Part shown: piece by piece, positions 46,905-57,986 of the stretch
Layout of the letters: the number at the start of each line of letters is the position of its first letter
How positions within the stretch are numbered: the first letter of the stretch is position 1
From: Ashinkailepas kermadecensis
Taxonomy: Eukaryota > Arthropoda > Thecostraca > Neolepadidae
Direction: 5' to 3'
Assembly (NCBI GenBank): GCA_034440615.1
Contig: JAOTOM010004962.1
Span: 148,501 to 212,500, forward strand
DNA length: 64,000 nucleotides
Position numbers and translations under genes: made by a program
The notes under the pieces: generated by a model
What the model was told of the DNA's origin: nothing
The model's database searches: none
What the model saw: the letters and a program-made list of their open reading frames with translations, nothing else

Positions 46905-47830
46905 ATTTCCGAGCAGCTGATGGTACATCACCCGCCATTTCCGTGTGGCTAATGGTACATCCCCCGCCATTTCCCTGTAGGTAATGATGCATCCCCCGCC
47001 ATTTACCTGTAGGTAATAGTACATCTGCCATTTCCCTGTAGGTAATGGTACCTACACGCCGTAGTACTTCCACGCCGTCTCCGAGTAGCTGATGGTACAT
47101 CCCCCGCCAGTGGCGCAACCAGGATTTCAGTTCGGGGGGGGCCACGGTTGGAGAGCGCGCCCCCTCGCAAGCGGGCCCCCCTCATGTTTTTAAAAAGTCT
47201 GCGGAAAACATGCACTTACTTTTGAGCGGGCTCCTATGTTTGTAAAAACTAAAACGAGGCGGGCCCCAGGTAAAAGCGGGCCCCTGGTTCTAAGCGGGCT
47301 ATTGGTTCAATGCGGGCCCCTGGATCAAAGTGGGCCCGGTTCGAAGCGGGCCCCTGGTTCCAGAGAGCCCCTGGTTCAAGACAGGGCCCCAGGTTGAAGC
47401 GGGCCCCTGGTTCTAAGCGGGCTATTGGTTCAATGCGGGCCCCTGAATCAAAATGGGCCCCGGTTCGAGGCGGGCCCTGGTTAAAACGGGCCCCCAGATT
47501 TTCAGTTGGTTCAAAGGGCCCCTGATTCGAGCCACAGATCCGCTTCGCGGGCCCCTAGCCAGGGCTCTGAGTAGGGTGGCCCACTCCGAGCCCCAAAAAA
47601 TTTCGGGGGGACATGGCCCCTTGCCCCCCCCCCCCCCCTGGTTGCGCTAGTGTCCCCCGCCATTTACCTGTAGGTAATGGTACATCCCGGGCCATTTCCC
47701 TGTAGGTAATGGTACGTCCCCGCCATCTCCGAGTAGCTGATGGTACATCCCCCGCCATTTCCCTGTGGGTAATGGTACATCCCCCGTCATTGCCGAGTAG
47801 TTAATATTTCCTCCCCCATTGCCGAGTAGC
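46905..47830 (+). repeat. About 33-bp minisatellite interrupted by a hAT-like element
   Basis: Units of CCGCCATTTCCCTGTAGGTA plus ATGGTACATCCC, alternating with a variant containing GAGTAGCTGATGGTACATCC. The array is continuous apart from the 545-bp insertion 47108-47652. Confidence 0.92.
47108..47652. mobile_element. Non-autonomous hAT-like element (MITE), 545 bp
   Basis: It starts CAGTGGCGCAACCAGG and ends CCTGGTTGCGCTAGTG, imperfect terminal inverted repeats (14 of 16). It is flanked by perfect 8-bp duplications TCCCCCGC (47100-47107 and 47653-47660); removing one copy restores the host minisatellite unit. 8-bp duplications and CAGTG termini are hallmarks of hAT elements. The interior is filled with GCGGGCCCCTGGTTC-type degenerate repeats and encodes no transposase. 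Confidence 0.88.
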
Positions 47831-47879
47831 TGATGGTACATCCCCGTCGTTTTAGGTCCACAGATTGCGCTGGTAGCGC

Positions 47880-48450
47880 GCCTCTTCAGCGGCTGACGCC
47901 TCCAACACAGAAGCCGCGACCGTCTGCCAAAGGCCTCCGACACAGAAGCCGCGCCCTCTGCCGACAGCCTCCGACGCTGACGCCTCTGACACAGAAGCCG
48001 CGCCCTCTGTCGACAGCCTCCGATGCTGACGCCTCCGACACAGAAGCCGCGACCCTCTGCCAATGGCCTCCGACACAGAAGCCGCGACCCTCTGACGACA
48101 GCCTCCGACGCTGACGCCTTTGACACAGAAGCCGCGACCGTCTGCCAATGGCCTCTGACACAGAAGCCGCGACCCTCTGACGACAGCCTCCGACGCTGAC
48201 GCCTCCGACACAGAAGCCGCGGCCCTCTGCCAATGGCCTCTGACACAGAAGCCGCGGCCCTCTGCCAATGACCTCCGACGCTGACGCCTCTGTTATAGAA
48301 GCGGTGGCCCTGTGCCAAATGCCTCCAACGCTGACGCCTCTGACACAGAAGCCGCGACCCTCTGACGACAGCCTCCGACGCCGACGCCTCCGACGCAGAA
48401 TCCGCGACCGTCTGCCAATGGCCTCTGACACAGAAGCCGCGACTCTCTGC
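47880..48450 (+). repeat. Minisatellite with ACACAGAAGCCGCGACC units
   Basis: GCCTCCGACACAGAAGCCGC plus GACCCTCTGCCAATG alternates with GACAGCCTCCGACGCTGACG, giving a two-part, higher-order array. Open frames across it are by-products. Confidence 0.9.
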
Positions 48451-48600
48451 CGACGGCCGCCAAGCGATCGCACCGCCGTGTTGCGACCGGCGAGACGTCG
48501 GAAAAGCAGGCAGTCCTCTGGAGACTTGAGCACGTGTAACTTCAGACAGCTACCGGCTGCCACAATCGGCCTTCATATGCAAATAGTCAGTCAAAAATAA

Positions 48601-48930
48601 TTACACGCGCCACGACTGTGGCACCGCGGGAGGGTCGTAAATTAACGGCGCGCACACGCAGTCTTCGGGGACCGCGAAAGTGCGCGACTGATTTCCGTCA
48701 AACCAGGCGGGTCGGGATTTGCGGCGCCGCTCCCACCTGGAGAAGTGGACGGTGAGGTCGGGCGGCGGCCGCACGCCACGCGCGGCTGCCACCTGGAGAA
48801 GTGGACGGTGAGGTCGGGCGGCGGCCGCACGCCACGCGCGGCTGCCTGCAAGCTGGGCGGTAGCGCAGCCAGATGAAGATCGGGAAGACGGGTAGCTCCT
48901 GCTTCACCGAAAAAAAGCTTGCTGTTATCC
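48601..48930 (-). other. Exon-like minus-strand frame with internal duplication
   Basis: An open frame containing GVRPPPDLTVHFSRW and FDGNQSRTFAVPEDCVCAPL ends at a stop near 48601. A 54-bp block ending CACTTCTCCAG|GTGGCAG is duplicated at about 48735-48845, again an exon end with donor-like bases. A possible acceptor is GGTGAAGCAG at about 48905. No family is recognised, and it could be chance in GC-rich DNA. Confidence 0.25.
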
Positions 48931-48959
48931 AGTGATCTAAATCCCAGCTGGAAAGTAGT

Positions 48960-50940
48960 CAAATGAATGAATTCGTATGCTTACCCAGTTGTGTCTTCTC
49001 TGTCCCATGCCAAGCTGTGTGCTGCCACTTAGTAAGTACCACACGTGGGCCTTCATGAAATTGTACTCGAAATGCACACCTTCGCCAGCAATGGGATGGA
49101 GTCAAGGGCAGATCGAGGACGCTTTTGTGAGGATCATTCGTCTGCAGGAGCGCCATTTCCCCGAAGGAACGTCACTAACTTAGAAAATGTCAAGGGGCGC
49201 ACTCCAGTGTCCCTGGAGGAGCGTATTCGGTATAAAAATGCAACGAGGAGGGGAACACCCGATATTCCTGGAAGGATGCCTTTATCCAGTACAGAGAGGC
49301 TCGGCCTATCTATAGGGCCGAGGCATATGTCCCTTGTTCCTCCTTAGAACCGTCCCTGGGTGGAGTGGATGGATTCTCGTCAATGTTTATGACATTTAAC
49401 ATTGCCTCTACGGATGTGGCATGAAAGAAAGGACATAAACATCTTCGATCTAATATCGACAGAATATCCCACTCAATACTAACTTGGTCATGCGGAGCTC
49501 GTGGAAATGCGTCCGGATATGTGGGAAAGAAAAACAAACGCATATTCGCATGTAGCGAAAATATATGGTCTGGTGTAGATTATCTTCTTGTGCAGCGTTT
49601 GCCTGGCGTGCGGGAATTTTCGCGCTGGTCAGCGCCGGGGGCGATCTCTGGCGGGACAATTTCGCCGCTGCCGTGGCGGCGATAGAGTTATGACCACACA
49701 AACACTGGGCTCTTCATAAATTCCGCTTTGTACTGATCTGCCATCATTGTAAATCTGGCCGCCCTTATCCCCGGGATCTGGCAGCACACAAAGCGGCGCG
49801 CTCGGCCGTCATTGGTAGCCGATAAATTGTCGGGTCTGATTGTATTTTAGCATCGTCTTTGCATATCAAGTGAGCCCCGGGCGAGCCTCATGACGGATGA
49901 AAAGCCACGCAGCGTGGCACAAACCAGGTAGTTATGCCGGAATTTTCTGCCGAGGTGTGAGATTTACGGCCGTTGGAAATATTCACTGAGAGAAGCACGT
50001 AAAGCGACTCGTTCAATGATCCACCAGGAAATATTACGATGATTATCCTATAAAACCGAAGCTGAGGTTTTCAGCGGTCCAGAGTTGTCTGCGGCACAGC
50101 ACGCTTAAATGGGGAAACGCGTGGAAATACAAATTTGAAGCGATGGTCGAGGTCAAAATATTTCCACATTTCAAAGGCAAATGTAAATTATAAATCACGG
50201 TGCAATGCCAGTATATATATATATTAGGTTGCGACACCTATCGCAACACATGATGCCCCTATAATTTCAGTATGCCCTATATACGTAGGGACAATACTGC
50301 ACTATTCATTTCCACTAAATTCAAACCCTCATCCTGCTCCGAGCCAAAGAACATTCTGCCATCTCTTAATAAAGGCGACATTAGCAACCGTGTTTCAAAC
50401 TAAGGTGCATGTTTACATCCTGTCTTGCTCGCATTACAAGTGTTTACGTGGCAATGAAACCTAAGAATCGCTTCAAACAATCACATGTATAGTTCATAAG
50501 TTATGGGTGTTGCTCTGTGTTCAGACCCCTGGTGAACCAGGGGCGGTCCGAGGCACCCAAATTGCGGTGAGGAAAAATCGCCACTGTACCCCCTCCCCCT
50601 CCCCAGAACAAAATGTCCTCGGATTTTCCCCACTTTATTTCTTTGGTTCTGAAAATCCACAGCTGTTTCTCTCCGGGGGTGTATCTGGCTCAAAATTTTG
50701 AGGTAAGGATGCACTTGAGCCTTCCCGGAGGGGAGCCTTTTCCCGGCCGGAGCGGCACCACCTTCAATGAGGGGTACATGCCTCCAGATCCCTCTGTATC
50801 CGCCCTGCCTGGGCTCCCCAAAACAGCGCTGGCCTCCCTGGTCCTTTCTTGATGACGTCTATTTTTTCCTTATATGATAGATAAGAAAACTATGTTTCAA
50901 GGGTTTATTAGTGAGATTTTTTATTCTTGATGATGGTCGA
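48960..50940. other. Intergenic, mostly unassigned
   Basis: 49600-49930 is GC-rich with short AT islands (GATAAATTGTCGGG, CTTTGCATATCAAGTG), possibly regulatory. 50520-50560 (CCAGGGGCGGTCCGAGG) resembles a decayed transposon end. No gene is supported. Confidence 0.35.
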
Positions 50941-50968
50941 TATTGGTGAGGATGTTATAGATAACATA

Positions 50969-50975
<7 letters not shown>

Positions 50976-51015
<40 letters not shown>
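50976..51015 (+). repeat. (AT)n microsatellite
   Basis: An uninterrupted AT dinucleotide run of about 20 repeats. Confidence 0.97.
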
Positions 51016-51019
<4 letters not shown>

Positions 51020-51572
51020 GACAGAACGTGGATTCCACAGATCCAGGGGCAGATCCAGGAATAATGTTGGTTAAGATAAAAAGTTTCTGATCACAATTGT
51101 TTGAAAAAAAGAACTACAATTAATATATTCATGTTAAGTTGTGCATGTACTTTGGTAAACTGAAGCAAACATTAAGCAAGGTATGTTACGTCAAATGGGT
51201 CTTTACATGACTACTTCTTCACACCCACAATACATATGTTGTATGGACCGTCAACAATTTTTACTAATATAGGCATGACACCTTTGTCCATTCTACAAAA
51301 GCATGACACGCCAAAAAGAGGCATTTAAGGAAAATCCAATCAGTTTTTCTTGCCAAACAAGAACTTAATTTTTGTTTACTGATATAGAAGTCCCTGAGAG
51401 CAAATCAGAAACAAGAATGCATGGACTGGACTTGTTGAAGCTTACCCAGCAACTTCTTTAGGTGCAATTTCTTTGGTAAATAACATATAAGCAAGATTTT
51501 CTTTCTTTGAACTTATGTCACCTAGCATTGATATTGCAGATAATACATAATCATCCAGTGATGTAGTGATAT

Positions 51573-51672
51573 TAGGTAATCCAACATCAGTAGGATTAGG
51601 TGATCCAATATCAGTAGGTTTAGGTGATCTAACATCAGTAGATTATGTTAGGTTAGGTTAGGTTAGGTTATG
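51573..51672 (+). repeat. Short tandem repeat leading into a TTAGG run
   Basis: Three copies of TAGGTGATCYAAYATCAGTA (51573-51640) are followed by about five GTTAG repeats (51648-51672). TTAGG is the usual arthropod telomere unit, but this run is short and internal. Confidence 0.85.
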
Positions 51673-51829
51673 TTATGTTTTTATTGTAACATTACATAAT
51701 TATTAAATATATGCTGCCACAAAACACGTTTTCTGTATACTTCCCATATGTTGTTGAAGTGAGAGGGTATGGCCTACATCTGCATTGTCACAAAGGATGC
51801 TTTTTTCTGTAGTTGTTTGAAATGTTATT

Positions 51830-52350
51830 TGATTGGTTTTTATGTTTTTTTTTTAGTAAATTTGTGCTTTAGGATGTTTCATTAATTCTTGGAATTTGTC
51901 ATTCGAATGCAATGTTTATGAAGGTGACTAAGATGATGGGACCAATAATTTTCTGTGCAAATGTTTGTTTTTCAGTTTGTGAGCAAAATAACACCAAAAA
52001 GGGGCTTTGAGTTAGGTGACAGCATACAAACAAATGCTTTAAAAAAATGACATAAACATGCAACATAACGTAACCTAACCTAGACTAACCTCACTTTGGA
52101 CAAAAAAATCCCAAAATTTAAAGCAATTTATGTTCTGAAAACGTGAAATTAAAAAACCCATCCTAACCTAACCTAACATCAGCGGCTTTTGAAGATAAAA
52201 TAATTTCCAATGTTACAAAAATTGATTTTTACAAATCCAACTTAAAACTAAACTACCCTAACCTAACCAAACCTAACCCATTTGTTTGCTTTATGGAGGA
52301 AAATGTGTGTAAAAACTTGTCTTGTCGCCACCATAAAGCACAATAATACC
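51830..52350 (+). repeat. CCTAA-bearing dispersed repeat, copy A
   Basis: Order of shared blocks: TCTTGGAATTTGTCATTC, AATGTTTATGAAGGTGACTA, AGCAAAATAACACCAAAAAG and GGGCTT, then several CCTAACCTAACC runs, then CATTTGTTTGCTTTATGG and AAAACTTGTCTTGT. Copies B and C have the same order. Confidence 0.85.
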
Positions 52351-52969
52351 TTCTTTTCTTCATAAAATGACTTCTTATTGAGATACCACTTGAAGTGCTT
52401 ATATCAAGAAGTTTTAATTTCCCAAAAATATTAACTTAAAATTATTTCAAATTACATCGAGACACTGAAATTACACGTTTTTCAAACCAAAAGTGCCCTA
52501 GGTGTTTCTATGTATTTACTCAAATTGCATGCATTGTGCAGACTCGAAAAGTTGGTTTTGAGTCGTTTGGTACAGCCAAGTAAAAAATAATTCTCACAAA
52601 TTTTCAAATTCATTGGATTTGGAAAGCTTAGTAGGTGCCTAACTAGGTAGGTACCTAAGCATGAGCTCAGAGCAACGCTGTTTCATAAAATGCACAAGGT
52701 TTTGCATAATTTGAGATTGAAGAACAAGTTTGCTCCAAATCAGGCCGTTTTTTTGTGTTGGCTGGACTGATATGTCCGTCCTGGTAACACTAGTGAATGC
52801 ATGGAATTTACAGAGCTGACTAAGCATCACATCAAAGCCCAGTAAGAGCCCACTGGTCACAGACTTCCTCGTTTGGCTTTCGGTTCTGGTATTTGTCACT
52901 TATCGTACCTACCCAAATGGGTGGGTAGGTAACTTGCTCCTGTCCCACAATTCCACACATTCCATTATT

Positions 52970-54672
52970 TTCACGAATCAATGGGAACAGCTTTGTGCAA
53001 AACATGGCCCGATGTACTTAAAAAATGTCTCACACAGCGATATCTATTACGAGTTTTGAATTATGTCAGGAAAATAGAGGCAAACAAGGCAGCAGGACCT
53101 GATGGAATTTATGCTAGGGTATTGCGGAAAGCTGAAAAAGAATTGGCAATTGCACTCAGTATAATATTTTGTAGATCAGTTTCACAAAATGAAATTCCAA
53201 CCGATTGGAAAAGGGCAAATGTAGTTCCTATTTTTAAGAAAGGAGAAAGAGGGAAAGTTGAAAACTATAGGCCAGTAAGCCTCACATCACTAGTCTGCAA
53301 GGTGCTTGAATCAATTATCAAGGATAAAATAGTTAGTTTTCTGGAAGGAAACAGAGTGATTCAAGATACTCAACATGGGTTTAGAAAAGGGCGATCGTGT
53401 CTCACAAATCTCTTGGACTTTTTTAATTTTGCTACAGAACAATTTGATGAGGGAAACCAGGTTGATGTAGCATATCTTGACTTTAGCAAGGCCTTTGACA
53501 AGGTACCTCATAAACGGTTAATGATGCAGCTTCAGGCCCATGGTATTGTGGGTAACATCCTAAAATGGATAGGGTTGTGGCTTTCAGATAGACAGCAGAG
53601 AGTGATGCTAAATGGTACACAATCATCATGGCAAAATGTTCTTAGTGGAGTCCCCCAGGGGTCAGTACTGGGACCACTATTGTTCATTATGTTTGTAAAT
53701 AACATTGAAAGTGGCCTAAGCAGTAAGGTTTTGAAATTTGCAGATGATTTGAAGGTCTTTAGGGCAATAACATGGCACAATGAGCAGGTCGTGCTGCAGA
53801 AAGACTTAGACGAGCTTGTGAAGTGGTCCGAAAAATGGCAAATGAAAATTAATTTTGATAAGTGCAAAATCATGCATGTAGGTACGCAGCATATCAAGGC
53901 CCATACTTGATGGGTGGCCAGGTACTATCTGTGACTCAGCAGGAGAAGGACTTAGGTGTTATTTTGAACACAAATTGGGGGCATCAGAACAGACCAAAGA
54001 AGCCAGGAAGAAGGCACTAAGAATGCTTCGGGCAATAAATAGGAATGTATCATACAAAAGTGAGGAAGTCATCAGGAAGCTTTATTGTGCATATGTCAGG
54101 CCACATCTGGAATATTGTGTCCAAGCTTGGTCCCCTAGTTATGAAAAAGATTGTTGGCTTTTAGAGAGAGTACAAAAGAGGGCAACAAAAATGGTGAATG
54201 GTATGGGCAACCTGACATATGAGGAAAGATTGAAGAAATTGAATATGTTTTCACTTAGATATAGAAGGCTGAGAGTAGATCTCATCGAGGTCTTTAAATT
54301 TGTTCATGGTCAGGAACAGGGTTATCTCAGGGAACTGTTTGAATTTAACAGAAATGATGCAATTAGAGGTCATCAATTCAAAATTAAAGTTAATCACAGC
54401 AGGACAAGGTTAAGACAGTCCTTCTTCACCAACAGGGTAGTAGAACACTGGAACCAGCCGCCAGAAACCATTGTCAGTAGCAACACACTGAACATCTTTA
54501 AGAACAGCATAGACAATCATTATAAGAATAGGGGGCTTGTTTTTCTGTATTCCAGGAAGAGTTGATCAACACATTTGGTGGACAACTGGTTCAGTGTAGA
54601 GAGTGCAACCAAGAAGGGCCCATGTGGCTCATAGTTGCACTGATCTTTTATGTCTTTATGTCTTTATGAGTA
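52970..54672 (+). mobile_element. CR1-like non-LTR retrotransposon, 5'-truncated
   Basis: It holds reverse-transcriptase and downstream coding sequence but no endonuclease, so it is 5'-truncated. It ends in an 8-bp repeat tail (TTTATGTC)n without poly(A), typical of the CR1/L2/Rex group. A tail-only copy occurs at 57152-57232. The element lies between copies A and B of the CCTAA repeat. Confidence 0.9.
52981..54565 (+). pseudogene. Reverse transcriptase of CR1-like LINE, frameshifted
   Basis: The first frame (52981-53910) carries the RT signatures in order: NKAAGPDGIYARVL, FKKGERGKVENYRPVSL, QHGFRKGRSCLTNL, YLDFSKAFDKVPHK (motif A), SGVPQGSVLGPLLF (motif B) and KFADDLKVF (motif C). The second frame (53975-54565) has INRNVSYKSEEVIRKLYCAY and HLEYCVQAWSP, the typical C-terminal region after RT in this clade. 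The EKDLGVIL segment between them lies in a third frame, so at least two frameshifts separate the halves and the copy is dead. Confidence 0.9.
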
Positions 54673-54940
54673 GAATGGACTCCACTCCAAAAAGGCCTCA
54701 TACCATGCGCTTGTTATGAAACGAATGCGCACTATATGGCGACATCTGCCAGAGGCATGCCTTTGCGGACTGGTGATAGAGCTGTTTTGAAGCTAAGACG
54801 TAAATGTGAACTTTAATTTTCACTATAATTAAGAATCACCAATGCATATTTGTTTCCAATTTTTGCAACTTAGCTATTTTCCACTGGATGAAAGCATCAT
54901 TTGTACGAAAATAACATACAAAAATACTTCCCAGCTCTGC

Positions 54941-55300
54941 TCAGGTGAGGCACTGCATTAGTGCATTATATGGGCCGACCGCCCCTGTGATGAACGACTT
55001 CTTGCTCGTGACAGCCGGCAGCTGCTGGCGGTGCCTGAGGCGGCTGCAGATATATCCCGTGACGCTGGGTCTCGCCGACAACAGCGCTGGCCGCCTCCGT
55101 CATCACCTTCACCTCCCTCTCCACCGCCACCGTGTGCACTGGGTAGGCGCCCACTTCCAGCGGGACACTTCGGATGCCCTCGATCGCTGCGTCGCTCAGG
55201 CTCATGGTGAGAGGCGGCTCGGTGATCAGCGCGGTGTTCCAGTCGAGCAGCTTGGTGAAGTCGGAGGCAGCGAAGTTCACAGTCGGGCCTCCTGGGGCTG
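54941..55300 (-). pseudogene. Terminal exon of a conserved uncharacterised family, frameshifted
   Basis: On the minus strand it reads FAASDFTKLLDWNTALITEP, PLTMSLSDAAIEGI and YPVHTVAVEREVKVMTEAAS. From memory this matches the C-terminal part of an uncharacterised animal family with a '(S/D)(W)xK(L/M)IDW...TEPP...PCHTQAVER.VK.VTEAS...RDG.IR' signature. After RHG the frame breaks at a GGG (plus 55056-55058); in the shifted frame the expected continuation CSRLRHRQQLPAVTSKKSF follows, then TGA (54943-54941). The acceptor is probably CCCGACAG at 55301. It may be a pseudogene, part of a multicopy family, or a one-base assembly error. Confidence 0.6.
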
Positions 55301-55379
55301 CTGTCGGGCACGCACCTACGGGCCCGGGCTTTTTATTGCCGCGTAAACAATTGCAATGCGAGCATCACAGGATTAAAAA

Positions 55380-56599
55380 ATGCACCTTGGTTTACGACCG
55401 GGTTCTTTTGAAACGGATAACATAAATGTTATTGAATGAAATTCCACCGGTGGTCTTTAAAGACATTTTTGGTCATGGTTACAGCAAGATGTTGCAATAT
55501 ATGTGTTGCACGCGAATAACGTGTCCCAAATATAAGTCCTTATTGTTGAAATAGGTATGACAATGCATGCAGGCGCTGTATGGCTCCGTAGTCCCCTTGA
55601 TATATGATCGCACATAAGAGCTTACCAGTTGTAATTAAAAGTAATATATGATTCTCGTTCGTAGTCAGGATCTGTCGGAAGCCGTCACTGCCCACATCAT
55701 AATTTTATATCTGCTAGTACCGGAGTTACAACCGTCAAAATTCGGGCTGAAGTGGTAGTTTGGGTAATTACCGCATGGCGGCACTAGTATCACATTTGTT
55801 GAGATGACGAAATGATCATTGGCTCGGGGCAGAATGGGGTGCATTTAGGGGAAATGAATAGTACCCAGCCAAAGGGTCAACCAAAAAAGCGTGTTGAAAC
55901 AGAGAAAGCTTCCGGCGCGAGAACCGAGCCGAAAATTTAGGGTTTTGTGTGGTGAAAGCCTCTTGTTTATTGGGGGGTTTACGACGCACTTCAAGCACGA
56001 TCACGGCTAATGGCGCCGCCCACACTGTTTCGCCGTTGGGCCGCGGGATTAGGGGACATCCCGAGTGGTCCAAATGTTGAACCCGGGGCCTTGTTATCCA
56101 GAGCTCAGCTCCTTAACCACTCGGTCACCCCGCCCCTTGTTTTTGTTTGTTTCTTTTACCATACTGGAATGTTTTAGTTGAGACGGCTGAGACCACGAAT
56201 GACGTCATTTATATCTGGAAGCATCTTCGGCGATCTGGCGAAGAACAAATTGTCGCTGTAAACTCGCGTATTGCCTGAGACGAAAGCGACGAGTTCTACT
56301 TAAGAAGGAGTGGGCTGGAATATTGTACTTGGATGGATTTCATTTAACTCGTTTCTGGTTCCATAATGGGTACCGTAGAAATTCCAGTAAACATTGAAAA
56401 CTCTGAGGGCAACGATGTAACCAAACCTGAGAGCGCGTGTAAGTTAATGCCCGTAATTGCCACATTCATGGTAGGTAGGTAGGTACCTTGGTAGGCACGT
56501 AGGTACCTTGGTAGACACGTAGGTACCTATGCATAGGTCATAAAGTGTACAGACTTAAGAACAACAGGAGCTCATTAGGGTTAAGCCTGTAAATATCAG
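55380..56599. other. Intergenic, little recognised
   Basis: 55930-56150 contains TTTATTGGGGGGTTTACGAC and GAGCTCAGCTCCTTAACCACTCGGTCACCCC, which resembles a decayed minus-strand tRNA-like SINE head of another family. 56465-56540 is a TAGGTACC-rich repeat. Confidence 0.4.
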
Positions 56600-57090
56600 A
56601 TGCTGTACAAAACACTACATTTTCAGTTTAGGGCAATTTTTGATTTCTTGGAATGTCTTTCCAATTTAATGTTTATGAATGTGCTCAACATGATGTGGCC
56701 ACTTATTACTTTGTAAATGCATACGTTTTCAGTTAGGAGACAAAAATACCCAAAAACGGGCTTGGGGTTAGTAATATAGTATGAAATAGCACTCAAAATA
56801 AATATAAAATATAACATAACCTAACCTGACCTACCATAACCTTCCATGCAAAATACTTTGTTTAATGGAATATTTACATTTTATTTTCTCTTTAAAAACA
56901 TTTAATGAATAAATTTAACCTAAACTGGCCTAACCTTTTTTGAAAATAAATTGATTTGTAAAAAAATCAAATTAAAAATATTACAACAAAAGCCTAACCT
57001 AGCCTAACTCAAACAAACCCAAAACCTTTTGTTTGCTTCATTCAGGTAAAATGTGCATAAAACTTGTCTTGTGGTTACCTAAAACTGCAA
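56600..57090 (+). repeat. CCTAA-bearing dispersed repeat, copy B
   Basis: It matches copy A: TTCTTGGAATGTCTTTCC, AATGTTTATGAATGTGCTCA, CAAAAATACCCAAAAACGGG, then CCTAACCTGACC and CCTAACCTAGCCTAAC, then TTTTGTTTGCTTCATTCAGG and AAAACTTGTCTTGTGG. Confidence 0.85.
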
Positions 57091-57151
57091 TATTACCGAA
57101 AAGACACTCAAGATCCGAACCAATACTATATCATAAATTATAACCAACCAA

Positions 57152-57232
57152 GAAGGTGCAACCAAGAAGGGCCCTTGTGGCTCATAGTTGCACTGATCTT
57201 TTATGTCTTTATGTCTTTGTCTTTATAAAGAG
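57152..57232 (+). mobile_element. Tail-only copy of the CR1-like LINE
   Basis: CAACCAAGAAGGGCCC and TTGTGGCTCATAGTTGCACT, then GATCTTTTATGTCTTTATG, repeat the last about 75 bp of the LINE at 54605-54672, ending in the same 8-bp tail. It is a severely 5'-truncated insertion. Confidence 0.85.
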
Positions 57233-57239
57233 GCTATCT

Positions 57240-57610
57240 ACCTTCCAACATCTGAAAAATTTGCAGTTTAAGGTAATTTTTGAAGTCTTGAAATTTATTT
57301 TTATAATGCAATGTTGATGAAGGTGATTAACATGATGCAATAACTAGTTTCCTCTGCAAATGCATACTTTTCAGTTGGAAAGCAAAATAACACCCAAAAA
57401 GGGGCTTGGCGTATTCCAAAAGTAGTGTTCAAAGTAAAAAAAAAGTGATACATTCTAGCCTAACCTAGCTTAACCTTCCATGCAAGAAAACAAATTATCT
57501 TCTAATGGAAAATTGTTCAACAATTATTTTTATCAAAATATTCAAATTAAAAACCTAACCCAATTTAGCCTAACCGAACTAAGCCTGACCTGTTTTTGAA
57601 GCTACATTTT
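57240..57610 (+). repeat. CCTAA-bearing dispersed repeat, copy C
   Basis: CAGTTTAAGGTAATTTTTGA, AATGTTGATGAAGGTGATTA, AAATAACACCCAAAAAGGGG and CTAGCCTAACCTAGCTTAACC align in order with copies A and B; the end of the unit is lost. Confidence 0.8.
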
Positions 57611-57735
57611 GAATTAAAAAAGAAGAAAAATCTGAAAATTATTCTATCGATTTTATTATTCCTCCATCTCATGTAACATGTGTGTATTGAGTGACTGACA
57701 CTCCTCCAATCAATACCATATTCCCATTCCAAAAT

Positions 57736-57795
57736 TGGGCGCTGCATGACCGACGCAGTCGATGATCCCTTAAACTCCAACAACCAACCAACCAA
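57736..57795 (+). mobile_element. Mini-retroposon copy, 60 bp
   Basis: Perfect 13-bp duplications CCCATTCCAAAAT flank it (57723-57735 and 57796-57808). It reads TGGGCGCTGCATGACCGACG, CAGTCGATGATCCCTTAAAC and then (AACC)n. Here the right stem arm is GATCCC, so the terminal stem is partly broken. Confidence 0.92.
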
Positions 57796-57822
57796 CCCAT
57801 TCCAAAATATATCAACCACAAC

Positions 57823-57872
57823 TTATGTAGTGCTACATGACCAGTGCATTTGATGCACCCTAAAGCCCCATC
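57823..57872 (+). mobile_element. Diverged mini-retroposon copy
   Basis: TGTAGTGCTACATGACCAGT followed by GCATTTGATGCACCCTAAAG resembles the family over the loop and stem. The AACC tail is missing and no duplication is clear. Confidence 0.5.
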
Positions 57873-57986
57873 TCCAAATTATCTAGCAGCATTCATACTG
57901 CATAATATACTCATGCACATCCATGCCCCATCAATGATTTTCAAACTCCATCCATGTCTGCTTGAAGGGGTCTGCACAGTGTACAA

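Noticed and set aside
50520..51065. DNA transposon between CCAGGGGCGG and CCAGGGGCAG motifs
   Set aside because: The two motifs are in the same orientation, so they are not terminal inverted repeats, and no target duplication was found.
51648..51672. Interstitial telomere from a chromosome fusion
   Set aside because: Only about five units, and the nearby CCTAA motifs are part of a dispersed repeat.
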